From Pseudomonas moraviensis (GTDB lineage: Bacteria > Pseudomonadota > Gammaproteobacteria > Pseudomonadales > Pseudomonadaceae), in assembly GCF_900105805.1 (NCBI RefSeq), contig NZ_LT629788.1:4262501-4326500 (forward strand): a stretch of DNA of 64,000 nt, read 5' to 3'. The notes below the pieces were generated by a model. That model ran no database searches. It saw only the letters and a program-made list of their open reading frames with translations, and was not told where the DNA came from. The translations under genes were made by a program, and so were the position numbers. Positions 55,184 to 63,267 of this stretch are shown here, piece after piece. Position 1 is the stretch's first letter. Each line of letters opens with the position of its first letter.

Positions 55184-58100
55184 ATGCCCAGACTGGCGCC
55201 CGTGCTGTTTCTGCTGTCATTGATGATCTGCACCGCCACGGCTGACGCGCTGACTCTCACCGATGAAGAACGCAGCTGGCTGGCGGCTCACCCTGACTTG
55301 CGCCTGGGTGTCGATGCATCGTGGCCGCCCTTCGAATTTCGCGACGACCAGAACCGTTATCAGGGTCTGGCTGCCGACTATATCGACGTGATCCGTCAAC
55401 GTCTGGCGATCAAGCTGACGCCCATCGAACCGGTGAGCTGGACGGTGGTGCTGGAGCAGGTCAAGAAGGGCAAGATCGATTTGCTGCCGGGGATCATGTC
55501 TACGCCGGAACGCCAGAACTATCTGTCATTCACCCGGCCGTACCTCGACTTTCCGATCGTCATCCTCGCCCATGTCGGCGGCGCCCAGCCGCGCAAACTC
55601 GATGACCTGTATGGGCTGAAAATCGCCGTGGTGGACAACTACGCCCCCCACGAACTACTACGCACTCACCACCCCGACCTGAATCTGGTCGCCATGCCCA
55701 ACGTCAGCTCGGCGCTGCAAGCCCTGGCGACTGATGAAGTGGATGCGGTGGTCGGTGACCTGGCTTCCAGCGTCTGGAGCCTGCGCCAGCTCAAACTCGA
55801 CGGCCTCTACGTCAGCGGCGAAACCCCGTATCGCTATCAACTGGCGATGGCCGTCCCCCGCGACAACAAGGTGCTGGTGGGGATTCTCGACAAGGTCCTT
55901 GCCGACATGACGCCGGCGGAAATCAGCAGCATCCAGGAGCATTGGGTCGGCAATGTGCTCGACCATCGCTCGTTCTGGTCAGACCTGCTGGTGTATGGCC
56001 TGCCCGGTCTGTTACTGCTCATCACCGTCCTCGCCGTGGTGATTCGCATCAACCGCCGCCTGAGCTCGGAAATCACCCGGCGCATCGACCTCGAGCAGGA
56101 ATTGCGCAGCAGCGAATATCACTACCGCGGCCTGGTCGAGAGCTTGTCGGCGATTGCCTGGGAAGCGCGGATGAGCGACTTCACCTACAGCTATGTCTCG
56201 CCTCACGCTGAAGACTTGCTCGGCTATCCACAGTCCCATTGGCTGATTCCGGGCTTCTGGCACAACATCATTCACCCCGCCGACCTGACCCGCACGCAGA
56301 ACTATTGCAAGGAAGCGCTGCGACAGGGCCGCGATCACATCGTCGACTATCGCGTCATCACCGCCGACGGCCGCTGCCTGTGGGTGCGCGACATTGTCAG
56401 TCTGATCGAGCATGGCCACGAACCGGTGATGCGCGGTTTGATGATCGACATCAGCGAAATCAAGCGCACCGAAGAGGCGCTGCGCCTGTCGGAACAGAAA
56501 TTCGCCTCGGTGTTCGAACAGTGTCCGGACATTCTGGTAATTGCGCGGCTGTCCGACGGCTGCTTGCTCGAGGTCAACGAGGCCTTCGAAGAGCAGATCG
56601 GTCTCAGGGCCGAGGACGTGATCGGCCAAACCGCCACCCACCTCAATATCTGGGGCATTCCCGGCGTCGGCCCGGGCCTGTTGCAGCGCTTGCAGGCTGG
56701 CAGCATTCGTAATCTGGAGATGCCCTTTCGCCGCAACAACGGCCAGGTATTCACCGGGCTGATTTCCGCCGAACCCTTCGACCTCGACACCACCCCGGCG
56801 CTGGTGGTCGTGGTGCGCGACATCAGCCAGCTCAAGGAAACCCAACAGCAATTGCAGACCTCGGAAGAGAAGTTTGCCAAGGCTTTTCATGCGTCGCCGG
56901 ACGGTTTGCTGCTGTCGCGCCAAAGCGACGGCCTGTTGTTGGAGGTCAACGAAGGTTTCAGCCGCATCACCGGTTTCAACAGCGCCATGTCAGTGGATCG
57001 GTCAACGCTGGATCTCGGGATCTGGGTCAACCTCAACGAACGCAAACAGATGCTCGACCTGTTGCACCGCGACGGTTTTGTCCGTGACTTCACCTGCCAT
57101 ATCCGTCGCAGTGACGGGCAGATTCGCCTGTGTGAAGTCTCCAGTCGCCCGCTGCCGATCGGCGACGAAGACTGCATGCTGACCATCGCCCGGGACATCA
57201 CCGAGCGCCATCTCATGCAGGAAAAACTGCAGCAGGCGGCGACGGTTTTCGAAAGCACCGCTGAAGGTGTACTGATCACCGACACCCAGCAACACATCAG
57301 CGCGGTCAATCGCGCCTTCACCGAAATCACCGGCTACAGCGAAAGCGAGGCGCTGGGCCACACGCCACGGCTATTGGCGTCTGGGCTGCACGACAGCGCG
57401 TTCTACGCGGCGATGTGGCACCAATTGACCGACGAGGGACACTGGCAAGGCGAGATTTCCAACCGGCGCAAGAACGGCGAGCTGTACCCGAGCTGGCTGA
57501 CCATCAGCGCCGTGCGTAATCGCGACAAGTTCATCACCCACTTCGTCGCGGTATTCGCCGATATTTCCAGCCTCAAGCACGCCCAGGCCAAGCTCGATTA
57601 CCAGGCCCACCACGACCCGCTGACCGGCTTGCCCAATCGCACTTTGTTCGAAAGTCGCCTGCAAATGGCCTTGACCAGCCAACAGGAAAATGGCGGCCAG
57701 GGCGCGGTGCTGTTTCTCGATCTGGACCGCTTCAAGCACATCAACGACAGCCTCGGCCACCCGGTGGGCGACCTGTTGCTCAAGGGCATCGCCGTGCGTT
57801 TGAAGGAACAGTTACGAGATATCGACACCGTCGCCCGATTGGGCGGTGACGAATTCATCATTTTGCTGCCGGGCTTGCAGCAAGCCAGCGACGCCGACAA
57901 CATCGCGACGAAACTGCTCAATTGCTTCGGCGCGCCGTTCCAGGCCGGCGAACACGAGTTCTTCATCAGCGCCAGCATCGGCACCAGCCTCTATCCACGC
58001 GACGGTTGCGACGTGGCGACGCTGGTGAAAAACGCTGACGCGGCGATGTACCGTTCCAAAGCCAAGGGACGCAATCGCGTCGAAAGCTACACCCGCGACC

Positions 58101-58930
58101 TCACCGCCCAGGCCAGCGAACGCATAGCACTGGAACACGAACTGCGCCGCGCCATCGAGCGCGACGAGCTGTTTCTCTACTATCAACCGAAAATCAGCCT
58201 GGTCGACCACAGTCTGGTGGGCGCCGAAGCACTGATTCGCTGGCGTCATCCGACCTTCGGCGAAGTGCCGCCCGAGCACTTCATCCCGCTGGCCGAAGAG
58301 AACGGCATGATCCTGCAGATCGGCGATTGGGTGCTGGAAACCGCATGCCGGCAGATGTTCGAGTGGAACCGGATTTATCAACCGCTCGGCCCGCTGTCAG
58401 TGAACCTCGCCGGAGCGCAGCTGCGTCAACCGAACCTGCTGGTACGCATCGAGCAACTGCTCAAGGAAAACCGCCTCAGGCCGGATTTACTGCAACTGGA
58501 AATTACCGAGAATTTCATCATGAGTCAGGCCGAAGAGGCGCTGGCGGTGCTGCACCAGCTCAAACACCTCGGCGTACAGCTGGCGATCGACGACTTCGGC
58601 ACCGGCTACTCCTCGCTCAGCTACCTCAAACGCCTGCCGTTGGACATTCTCAAGATCGATCAGTCTTTCGTCCGCGGACTGCCCGACGATCCCCACGACG
58701 CGGCGATCGTGCGCGCCATCATCGCGCTAGGGCGGAGCATGCAATTCACGGTGATTGCCGAAGGCGTGGAAACCCAGGCCCAACAACAATTCCTCGCCGC
58801 GGAAGGTTGTGAACAGATCCAGGGCTACATCGTCAGCCTGCCGCTGCCACCGGATGAATTCGCCGCCACGTTTCTGCATGTGACCGTATCGGATTTTTCG
58901 GATAGCACAGCCGCGAAACCGTCGCTATAA
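55184..58930 (+). CDS. rmcA: multi-PAS cyclic-di-GMP protein RmcA (GGDEF-EAL)
   Basis: Inner-membrane sensor of 1248 aa matching RmcA of P. aeruginosa, which sits next to rpoD and degrades c-di-GMP in response to phenazine/redox state. Signal peptide (1-21), periplasmic SBP_bac_3 domain (about 25-260), transmembrane helix (268-289), four PAS domains (about 310-425, 434-555, 560-680, 683-800), GGDEF domain with an intact RLGGDEFIILLPG (about 884-896), and EAL domain with GAEALIRWRHP (about 1013) and DDFGTGYSSLSYL. Both signature motifs are intact, so activity in either direction is possible. Start at 55184 (MPRLAPVLF) after GAGAG. Confidence 0.92.
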   Translation: MPRLAPVLFLLSLMICTATADALTLTDEERSWLAAHPDLRLGVDASWPPFEFRDDQNRYQGLAADYIDVIRQRLAIKLTPIEPVSWTVVLEQVKKGKIDLLPGIMSTPERQNYLSFTRPYLDFPIVILAHVGGAQPRKLDDLYGLKIAVVDNYAPHELLRTHHPDLNLVAMPNVSSALQALATDEVDAVVGDLASSVWSLRQLKLDGLYVSGETPYRYQLAMAVPRDNKVLVGILDKVLADMTPAEISSIQEHWVGNVLDHRSFWSDLLVYGLPGLLLLITVLAVVIRINRRLSSEITRRIDLEQELRSSEYHYRGLVESLSAIAWEARMSDFTYSYVSPHAEDLLGYPQSHWLIPGFWHNIIHPADLTRTQNYCKEALRQGRDHIVDYRVITADGRCLWVRDIVSLIEHGHEPVMRGLMIDISEIKRTEEALRLSEQKFASVFEQCPDILVIARLSDGCLLEVNEAFEEQIGLRAEDVIGQTATHLNIWGIPGVGPGLLQRLQAGSIRNLEMPFRRNNGQVFTGLISAEPFDLDTTPALVVVVRDISQLKETQQQLQTSEEKFAKAFHASPDGLLLSRQSDGLLLEVNEGFSRITGFNSAMSVDRSTLDLGIWVNLNERKQMLDLLHRDGFVRDFTCHIRRSDGQIRLCEVSSRPLPIGDEDCMLTIARDITERHLMQEKLQQAATVFESTAEGVLITDTQQHISAVNRAFTEITGYSESEALGHTPRLLASGLHDSAFYAAMWHQLTDEGHWQGEISNRRKNGELYPSWLTISAVRNRDKFITHFVAVFADISSLKHAQAKLDYQAHHDPLTGLPNRTLFESRLQMALTSQQENGGQGAVLFLDLDRFKHINDSLGHPVGDLLLKGIAVRLKEQLRDIDTVARLGGDEFIILLPGLQQASDADNIATKLLNCFGAPFQAGEHEFFISASIGTSLYPRDGCDVATLVKNADAAMYRSKAKGRNRVESYTRDLTAQASERIALEHELRRAIERDELFLYYQPKISLVDHSLVGAEALIRWRHPTFGEVPPEHFIPLAEENGMILQIGDWVLETACRQMFEWNRIYQPLGPLSVNLAGAQLRQPNLLVRIEQLLKENRLRPDLLQLEITENFIMSQAEEALAVLHQLKHLGVQLAIDDFGTGYSSLSYLKRLPLDILKIDQSFVRGLPDDPHDAAIVRAIIALGRSMQFTVIAEGVETQAQQQFLAAEGCEQIQGYIVSLPLPPDEFAATFLHVTVSDFSDSTAAKPSL

Positions 58931-58931
58931 T
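58926..58931 (+). promoter_or_regulatory. -10 element of the tRNA promoter, overlapping rmcA stop
   Basis: A perfect TATAAT at 58926-58931 spans the rmcA stop codon (58928-58930) and is 14 nt before the tRNA 5' end. No strong -35 was seen. Confidence 0.5.
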
Positions 58932-58945
58932 CCGCGGCCTACTGA

Positions 58946-59022
58946 GGGCCTATAGCTCAGTTGGTTAGAGCAGAGGACTCATAATCCTTTGGTCCACGGT
59001 TCGAGTCCGTGTGGGCCCACCA
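58946..59022 (+). tRNA. tRNA-Ile2 (CAT anticodon, lysidine-dependent)
   Basis: 77 nt with a complete cloverleaf and encoded CCA. Acceptor GGGCCTA pairs with TGGGCCC, anticodon loop CTCATAA, T-arm CACGG-TTCGAGT-CCGTG. CAT could be elongator Met or AUA-reading Ile2. C4-G69 and C5-G68, G27-U43 and the TGGTC variable loop match E. coli tRNA-Ile2 rather than tRNA-Met, so it is read as Ile2, whose anticodon C is modified by TilS. Confidence 0.85.
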
Positions 59023-59027
59023 AATTG

Positions 59028-59056
59028 AAAAGCCGCGCTTAATGCGCGGCTTTTTT
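59028..59056 (+). terminator. tRNA-Ile2 terminator
   Basis: AAAAGCCGCGC (59028-59038) pairs with GCGCGGCTTTT (59044-59054), followed by TT; it starts 5 nt after the tRNA. Confidence 0.92.
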
Positions 59057-59259
59057 GTGGGCGAGTGATTGGGTTGCGTCTTGGCGTGCGCAATGTTCGG
59101 AAGACCTAACCAGAGCTGTAGGAAAGATCCGAAGCAGCGGTTTTGAGCGGTAAGACGTCTGTTGATGATGTCTTCGCAGGGATACTCTCGAGACGTCGCT
59201 GCTTATCAGCGACCGGGCTTGGAAATCCGTACAAATCAATACGTCCGGCGACAGTAACA

Positions 59260-59742
59260 ATGGAATGGAAAGACCTGATAATTGGCGGACGCAAATACTG
59301 CATGGCGCATTTACAACCGTTCGAACTCGCATTTGAAGTGGCTGAGCAGCAGCTGGTTGTCAGGTTTGAATTCGGGTTCCACTGTTTTACCGATGACAAA
59401 GGTCACGGCCAGCCACTAAGACACAGGGGAGAAGTTCGGTATTTTTGTGCGGACCGCCACCACTGCAGCAGCCAGATTACGGATTACTTGCACAAACGCT
59501 TTTTCAAAGGCCTGGCTGTGCCCTTCTACGTAGAAAACAGTCAGCGCTATTACTGCCTGGACTTGCATGATTACGCGGTCTTTTTTTCTATCAGCAAGCC
59601 GCAGCACTCAACGAACCGTCTCAAACTCCGGATCATTTCCGCCTACGAGGTCGCTGAGTGGGGGCGGTCGAAGCTGCCGAAAGGAAAACCACATAACGTC
59701 CGCTACATCCTGGAAATGCGAAACACGGGAAAGTCCATTTGA
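59260..59742 (+). CDS. unrecognised protein, AT-richer accessory gene
   Basis: 160 aa from the ATG at 59260 (MEWKDLIIGG); the frame is open further up to 59143 but no good RBS supports that. I do not recognise the family. Visible: FGFHCFTDD, RYFCADRHHCSSQI with closely spaced Cys/His, a DYAVFFSISKP strand, then basic residues (KLRIISAYEV, KLPKGKPHNVRY). No signal peptide or membrane segment. The base composition is lower in G+C than its neighbours, and it lies 238 nt after a tRNA, the usual place for acquired genes. It has its own terminator. Function unknown. Confidence 0.7.
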   Translation: MEWKDLIIGGRKYCMAHLQPFELAFEVAEQQLVVRFEFGFHCFTDDKGHGQPLRHRGEVRYFCADRHHCSSQITDYLHKRFFKGLAVPFYVENSQRYYCLDLHDYAVFFSISKPQHSTNRLKLRIISAYEVAEWGRSKLPKGKPHNVRYILEMRNTGKSI

Positions 59743-60050
59743 GAGAAAGCAAAAAGCCCCGACGCATGCACATCGGGGCTTTCTGTAAATCTCAATATCG
59801 GCCTGTCCTTTCACGGTTTCCCGCTTATCCCGCTCACCGGCTAGGAGTAGCTTGCGCCACCGAAATCAACACCCTTTGCTTGCAAAGTTCCGGTCTGTGC
59901 TGACGTGCCGATGATAGCCCTTGAACCTGACAAGAGCAACCGTCACGGCCGCCAACTCCCCCCCATCAACCGATGGTGCTGCGAGTATGCCCAATGCAAT
60001 TGACCCTGTAACATCCGTAATCTCACCGCCCCACGCCAATGGAGCCTCCC
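59743..60050. other. gap between the accessory gene and the Lrp gene
   Basis: About 308 nt. It contains the terminator at 59752-59783 and then no convincing gene. The minus strand is open from 60084 to 59866 (72 codons), without a ribosome binding site or recognisable family. A direct copy of the tRNA 3' end was not seen. Confidence 0.4.
59752..59783 (+). terminator. terminator after the accessory gene
   Basis: AAAAGCCCCGA and TCGGGGCTTT flank a 10-nt loop (59752-59783); it follows the accessory gene stop by 9 nt. Confidence 0.9.
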
Positions 60051-60512
60051 TTGCCAGACACCCGCCCCCCCACCCTCGACGCAATCGATCGCCAGCTGAT
60101 CGCCGCGCTGCAAATCAACGCTCGCGAAAGCGTGGCCATGCTCGCCCGTCAGCTAGGCATTGCTCGCACTACGGTGACGTCGCGCCTGGCCCGGCTGGAA
60201 AAAGCCAAAGTGATCACCGGCTATGGTGTGCGCCTCGGTCAGCGCGTGGTCGATGGTGGCTTGCAGGCCTACGTCGGGATCAAGGTGCAGCCGCGCTCCG
60301 GCAAAGATGTGCTGCGGCGCTTGAGTGCGATGGCGCAGGTGCAGCAGTTGTGTGCGGTGAGTGGCGAGTTTGATTATGTGGCGTGGTTGCGCACTGATTC
60401 GCCGGAGCAGCTGGACCAATTGCTGGATCAGATTGGCAGCGTTGACGGGGTGGAGAAGACCACGACGTCGATCATTTTGAGCAGCAAGATTGATCGTGGG
60501 CAGCCGGTTTAA
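60051..60512 (+). CDS. Lrp/AsnC family transcriptional regulator
   Basis: DNA-binding regulator of 153 aa. A winged helix-turn-helix, LDAIDRQLIAALQINARESVAM then GIARTTVTSRLARLEKAKVI, is followed by the RAM/AsnC effector domain (residues 75-145). I choose the TTG at 60051 because GGAG lies 6 nt upstream, which overlaps the ATG at 60039 (the alternative, 157 aa). It precedes davB and davA and may regulate them, e.g. in response to lysine. That link is inferred. Confidence 0.85.
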   Translation: MPDTRPPTLDAIDRQLIAALQINARESVAMLARQLGIARTTVTSRLARLEKAKVITGYGVRLGQRVVDGGLQAYVGIKVQPRSGKDVLRRLSAMAQVQQLCAVSGEFDYVAWLRTDSPEQLDQLLDQIGSVDGVEKTTTSIILSSKIDRGQPV

Positions 60513-60550
60513 GGTTTTGATCGAGGTTCTCGGGTGAATTTCAGAGCCTC

Positions 60551-60574
60551 TCCGCGAGCAGTCTCGCTCCCACA
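60551..60574. repeat. single degenerate REP unit
   Basis: TCCGCGAGCAGTCTCGCTCC... matches the REP core with one altered base; no partner nearby. Between the Lrp gene and davB. Confidence 0.75.
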
Positions 60575-60688
60575 TTTTGGTCGGTGTGTAGTCGCCGCTC
60601 GTCATATTGATCGCTACTCTGGCAAAACGACGACACATTGCGTCTTATTAACGCGCTCCACGCTCCCTAGAATGGCTGGCATCTTTTC

Positions 60689-60695
60689 CTATACT
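60689..60695 (+). promoter_or_regulatory. candidate -10 element upstream of davB
   Basis: CTATACT (60689-60695), consistent with RpoS or sigma-70 -10, 41 nt before the davB start. No clear -35. Confidence 0.35.
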
Positions 60696-60735
60696 CAGAC
60701 GCGAATCCTGCGTCGGGTCGCCAACAAGGTCAGCC

Positions 60736-62418
60736 ATGAACACGAACAATCGCCATCCTGCAGACGGGAAAAAACCAGTCACCATTTTCGGTCCGGACTT
60801 TCCGTTCGCGTTTGACGACTGGATCGAGCATCCGGCGGGTCTGGGCAGCATTCCTGAAGAGCACCATGGCGCTGAAGTGGCGATTGTCGGCGCGGGCATC
60901 GCCGGTCTGGTGGCTGCGTATGAACTGATGAAACTCGGTTTGAAGCCGGTGGTGTACGAGGCGTCAAAGCTCGGCGGTCGTCTGCGCTCGCAGGCCTTCA
61001 ACGGCACCGATGCCATCGTCGCCGAACTCGGCGGTATGCGCTTTCCGGTGTCCTCCACGGCGTTTTATCACTACGTCGACAAGCTCGGCCTCGAGACCAA
61101 GCCTTTCCCCAACCCGCTGACCGGCGCTTCGGGCAGCACCGTGATCGATCTGGAAGGCGAAACCTATTACGCCGAAAGCCTGAAGGATCTTCCTGCATTG
61201 TTCCAGGAAGTTGCCGACGCCTGGGCGGATGCGCTGGAAGCCGGTTCGCAGTTTTCCGATATCCAGCAGGCCATTCGCGACCGGGATGTGCCGCGTTTGA
61301 AAGAACTGTGGAACAAGTTGGTGCCGCTATGGGACGACCGGACCTTCTATGACTTCGTCGCCACCTCGAAAGCCTTCGCCAAACTGTCGTTCCAGCACCG
61401 CGAAGTATTCGGCCAGGTCGGCTTCGGCACTGGCGGCTGGGATTCGGACTTCCCCAATTCGATGCTGGAAATCTTCCGCGTCGTGATGACCAACTGCGAC
61501 GATCACCAGCACCTGGTAGTCGGCGGCGTCGAGCAGGTACCGCAAGGCATCTGGCGTCATGTGCCGGAACGCTGCGTACATTGGCCGGCCGGCACCAGCC
61601 TGAAATCCCTGCACCGTGGCGCGCCGCGATCCGGTGTGAAGAAAATTGCCCACGCGCCGGAGGGCCGTTTCGCCGTTACCGACAACAACGGTGACACCCG
61701 CGAATACGCCGCTGTGCTGACGACTTGCCAAAGCTGGCTGCTGACCACGCAGATCGAATGCGACGAAACCCTGTTTTCGCAGAAGATGTGGATGGCCCTC
61801 GACCGCACGCGCTACATGCAGTCATCAAAAACCTTCGTGATGGTCGACCGGCCATTCTGGAAGGACAAAGACCCGGAAACCGGCCGCGACGTAATGAGCA
61901 TGACCCTCACCGATCGCCTGACCCGTGGCACCTATCTGTTCGACAACGGTGACGACAAGCCGGGGGTGATCTGCCTGTCGTACTCGTGGATGAGCGACGC
62001 GTTGAAAATGCTCCCACATCCTGTGGAAAAACGCGTCGAACTGGCCTTGAACGCGTTGAAAAAGATCTACCCGAAAGTCGACATCGCCGCACGCATCATC
62101 GGTGATCCGATCACTGTGTCGTGGGAAGCCGATCCGTATTTCCTCGGAGCCTTCAAAGGCGCCCTGCCCGGCCATTACCGCTACAACCAGCGCATGTACG
62201 CGCACTTCATGCAGGACGACATGCCGGCCGAGCAGCGCGGAATCTTCATCGCCGGCGACGATGTTTCGTGGACACCGGCATGGGTCGAAGGCGCGGTGCA
62301 GACTTCGCTCAACGCGGTGTGGGGCATCATGAAACATTTCGGCGGCTCGACACATAAAGAGAACCCGGGCCCGGGTGATGTGTTCAAAGACATCGGCCCT
62401 ATCGCCCTGCCCGAGTAA
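60736..62418 (+). CDS. davB: L-lysine 2-monooxygenase DavB
   Basis: FAD enzyme (560 aa) of the flavin monoamine oxidase family that converts L-lysine to 5-aminovaleramide in the aminovalerate route. The dinucleotide loop is VAIVGAGIAGLVAAYELMK (about residues 48-66), and the C-terminal FAD block is GIFIAGDDVSWTPAWVEGAVQTSLNA. Its length and the davA gene immediately downstream favour DavB over the related tryptophan 2-monooxygenase. AAGG lies 7 nt before the ATG. Confidence 0.9.
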   Translation: MNTNNRHPADGKKPVTIFGPDFPFAFDDWIEHPAGLGSIPEEHHGAEVAIVGAGIAGLVAAYELMKLGLKPVVYEASKLGGRLRSQAFNGTDAIVAELGGMRFPVSSTAFYHYVDKLGLETKPFPNPLTGASGSTVIDLEGETYYAESLKDLPALFQEVADAWADALEAGSQFSDIQQAIRDRDVPRLKELWNKLVPLWDDRTFYDFVATSKAFAKLSFQHREVFGQVGFGTGGWDSDFPNSMLEIFRVVMTNCDDHQHLVVGGVEQVPQGIWRHVPERCVHWPAGTSLKSLHRGAPRSGVKKIAHAPEGRFAVTDNNGDTREYAAVLTTCQSWLLTTQIECDETLFSQKMWMALDRTRYMQSSKTFVMVDRPFWKDKDPETGRDVMSMTLTDRLTRGTYLFDNGDDKPGVICLSYSWMSDALKMLPHPVEKRVELALNALKKIYPKVDIAARIIGDPITVSWEADPYFLGAFKGALPGHYRYNQRMYAHFMQDDMPAEQRGIFIAGDDVSWTPAWVEGAVQTSLNAVWGIMKHFGGSTHKENPGPGDVFKDIGPIALPE

Positions 62419-62430
62419 GAGGATTCCCCG

Positions 62431-63225
62431 ATGCGCGTAGCCGTTTACCAATGTCCAGCGCTGCCACTGGACCCCGTCGCCAACCTGCATCGCCTGCACC
62501 AGGTGGCGATGGAGGCCAAAGGCGCCGACCTGCTGGTGCTGCCGGAGATGTTCATCACCGGCTACAACATCGGCGCCGAAGCGGTCAGCACGCTGGCCGA
62601 GGTTTATAACGGTGAATGGGCGCAGCAGATCGGGCGCATCGCCAAGGCTGCGGGTCTGGCAATCGTTTACGGTTACCCGGAGCGCACCGCCGACGGGCAC
62701 ATCTACAACGCCGTGCAACTGATCGACGCCCACGGCGAGCGCCTGTGCAATTACCGCAAGTCGCATCTGTTCGGCGACCTTGACCGGTCGATGTTCAGCC
62801 CCGGCGAAGCAGAGTTGCCGGTGGTTGAGCTGAACGGCTGGAAGCTCGGTTTCCTGATCTGCTATGACCTGGAGTTCCCGGAAAACGCTCGTCGTCTGGC
62901 CTTGGCCGGCGCCGAGCTGATTGTGGTGCCGACGGCGAACATGATTCCGTTCGACTTCGTCGCCGACGTCACCGTGCGCGCCCGCGCCTTCGAAAACCAG
63001 TGCTACGTGGCTTATGCCAATTACTGTGGGCATGAAGGCGATATTCAGTACTGCGGGCAAAGCAGCGTGGCCGCACCGGACGGCAGCCGCATCGCCCTGG
63101 CAGGTCTGGACGAGGCGCTGATCGTCGGTGAACTGGACCGACAACTGATGAATGATTCACGCCAGGCCAACCGCTATCTCAGCGATCGCCGTCCCGAGCT
63201 TTACGGCGCGCTGAACCGTCGCTAA
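62431..63225 (+). CDS. davA: 5-aminovaleramide amidohydrolase DavA
   Basis: Nitrilase-superfamily amidase (264 aa) that hydrolyses 5-aminovaleramide to 5-aminovalerate. The catalytic triad is E39 (LPEMF), K110 (NYRKSHLFGD) and C144 (LICYDLEFPE). It follows davB by 12 nt and completes the lysine to 5-aminovalerate pair. 5-aminovalerate is a substrate of the Agt transporter at 21.8-26.3 kb. Confidence 0.92.
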   Translation: MRVAVYQCPALPLDPVANLHRLHQVAMEAKGADLLVLPEMFITGYNIGAEAVSTLAEVYNGEWAQQIGRIAKAAGLAIVYGYPERTADGHIYNAVQLIDAHGERLCNYRKSHLFGDLDRSMFSPGEAELPVVELNGWKLGFLICYDLEFPENARRLALAGAELIVVPTANMIPFDFVADVTVRARAFENQCYVAYANYCGHEGDIQYCGQSSVAAPDGSRIALAGLDEALIVGELDRQLMNDSRQANRYLSDRRPELYGALNRR

Positions 63226-63232
63226 TCCGCTA

Positions 63233-63267
63233 GCATGGGCACTTCACTGTTCTGGAAGTGCCCATGC
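63233..63267 (+). promoter_or_regulatory. perfect hairpin spanning the pqqF ribosome binding site and start
   Basis: GCATGGGCACTTC (63233-63245) and GAAGTGCCCATGC (63255-63267) are exact complements with a 9-nt loop. The 3' arm contains GGAAG and the ATG of pqqF (63264). No T-run follows, so it is more likely translational than a terminator. Confidence 0.6.

Noticed and set aside
58946..59022. Reading the CAT tRNA as elongator tRNA-Met
   Set aside because: Acceptor positions 4-69 and 5-68 (C-G pairs), the G27-U43 pair and TGGTC variable loop match tRNA-Ile2, not tRNA-Met.
58946..59742. Prophage or genomic island at tRNA-Ile2
   Set aside because: Only one unrecognised gene is present; no integrase and no second copy of the tRNA 3' end was seen.
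59866..60084. 72-codon minus-strand frame before the Lrp gene
   Set aside because: Overlaps the Lrp start region, no RBS and no family; could be a gene relic but not supported.
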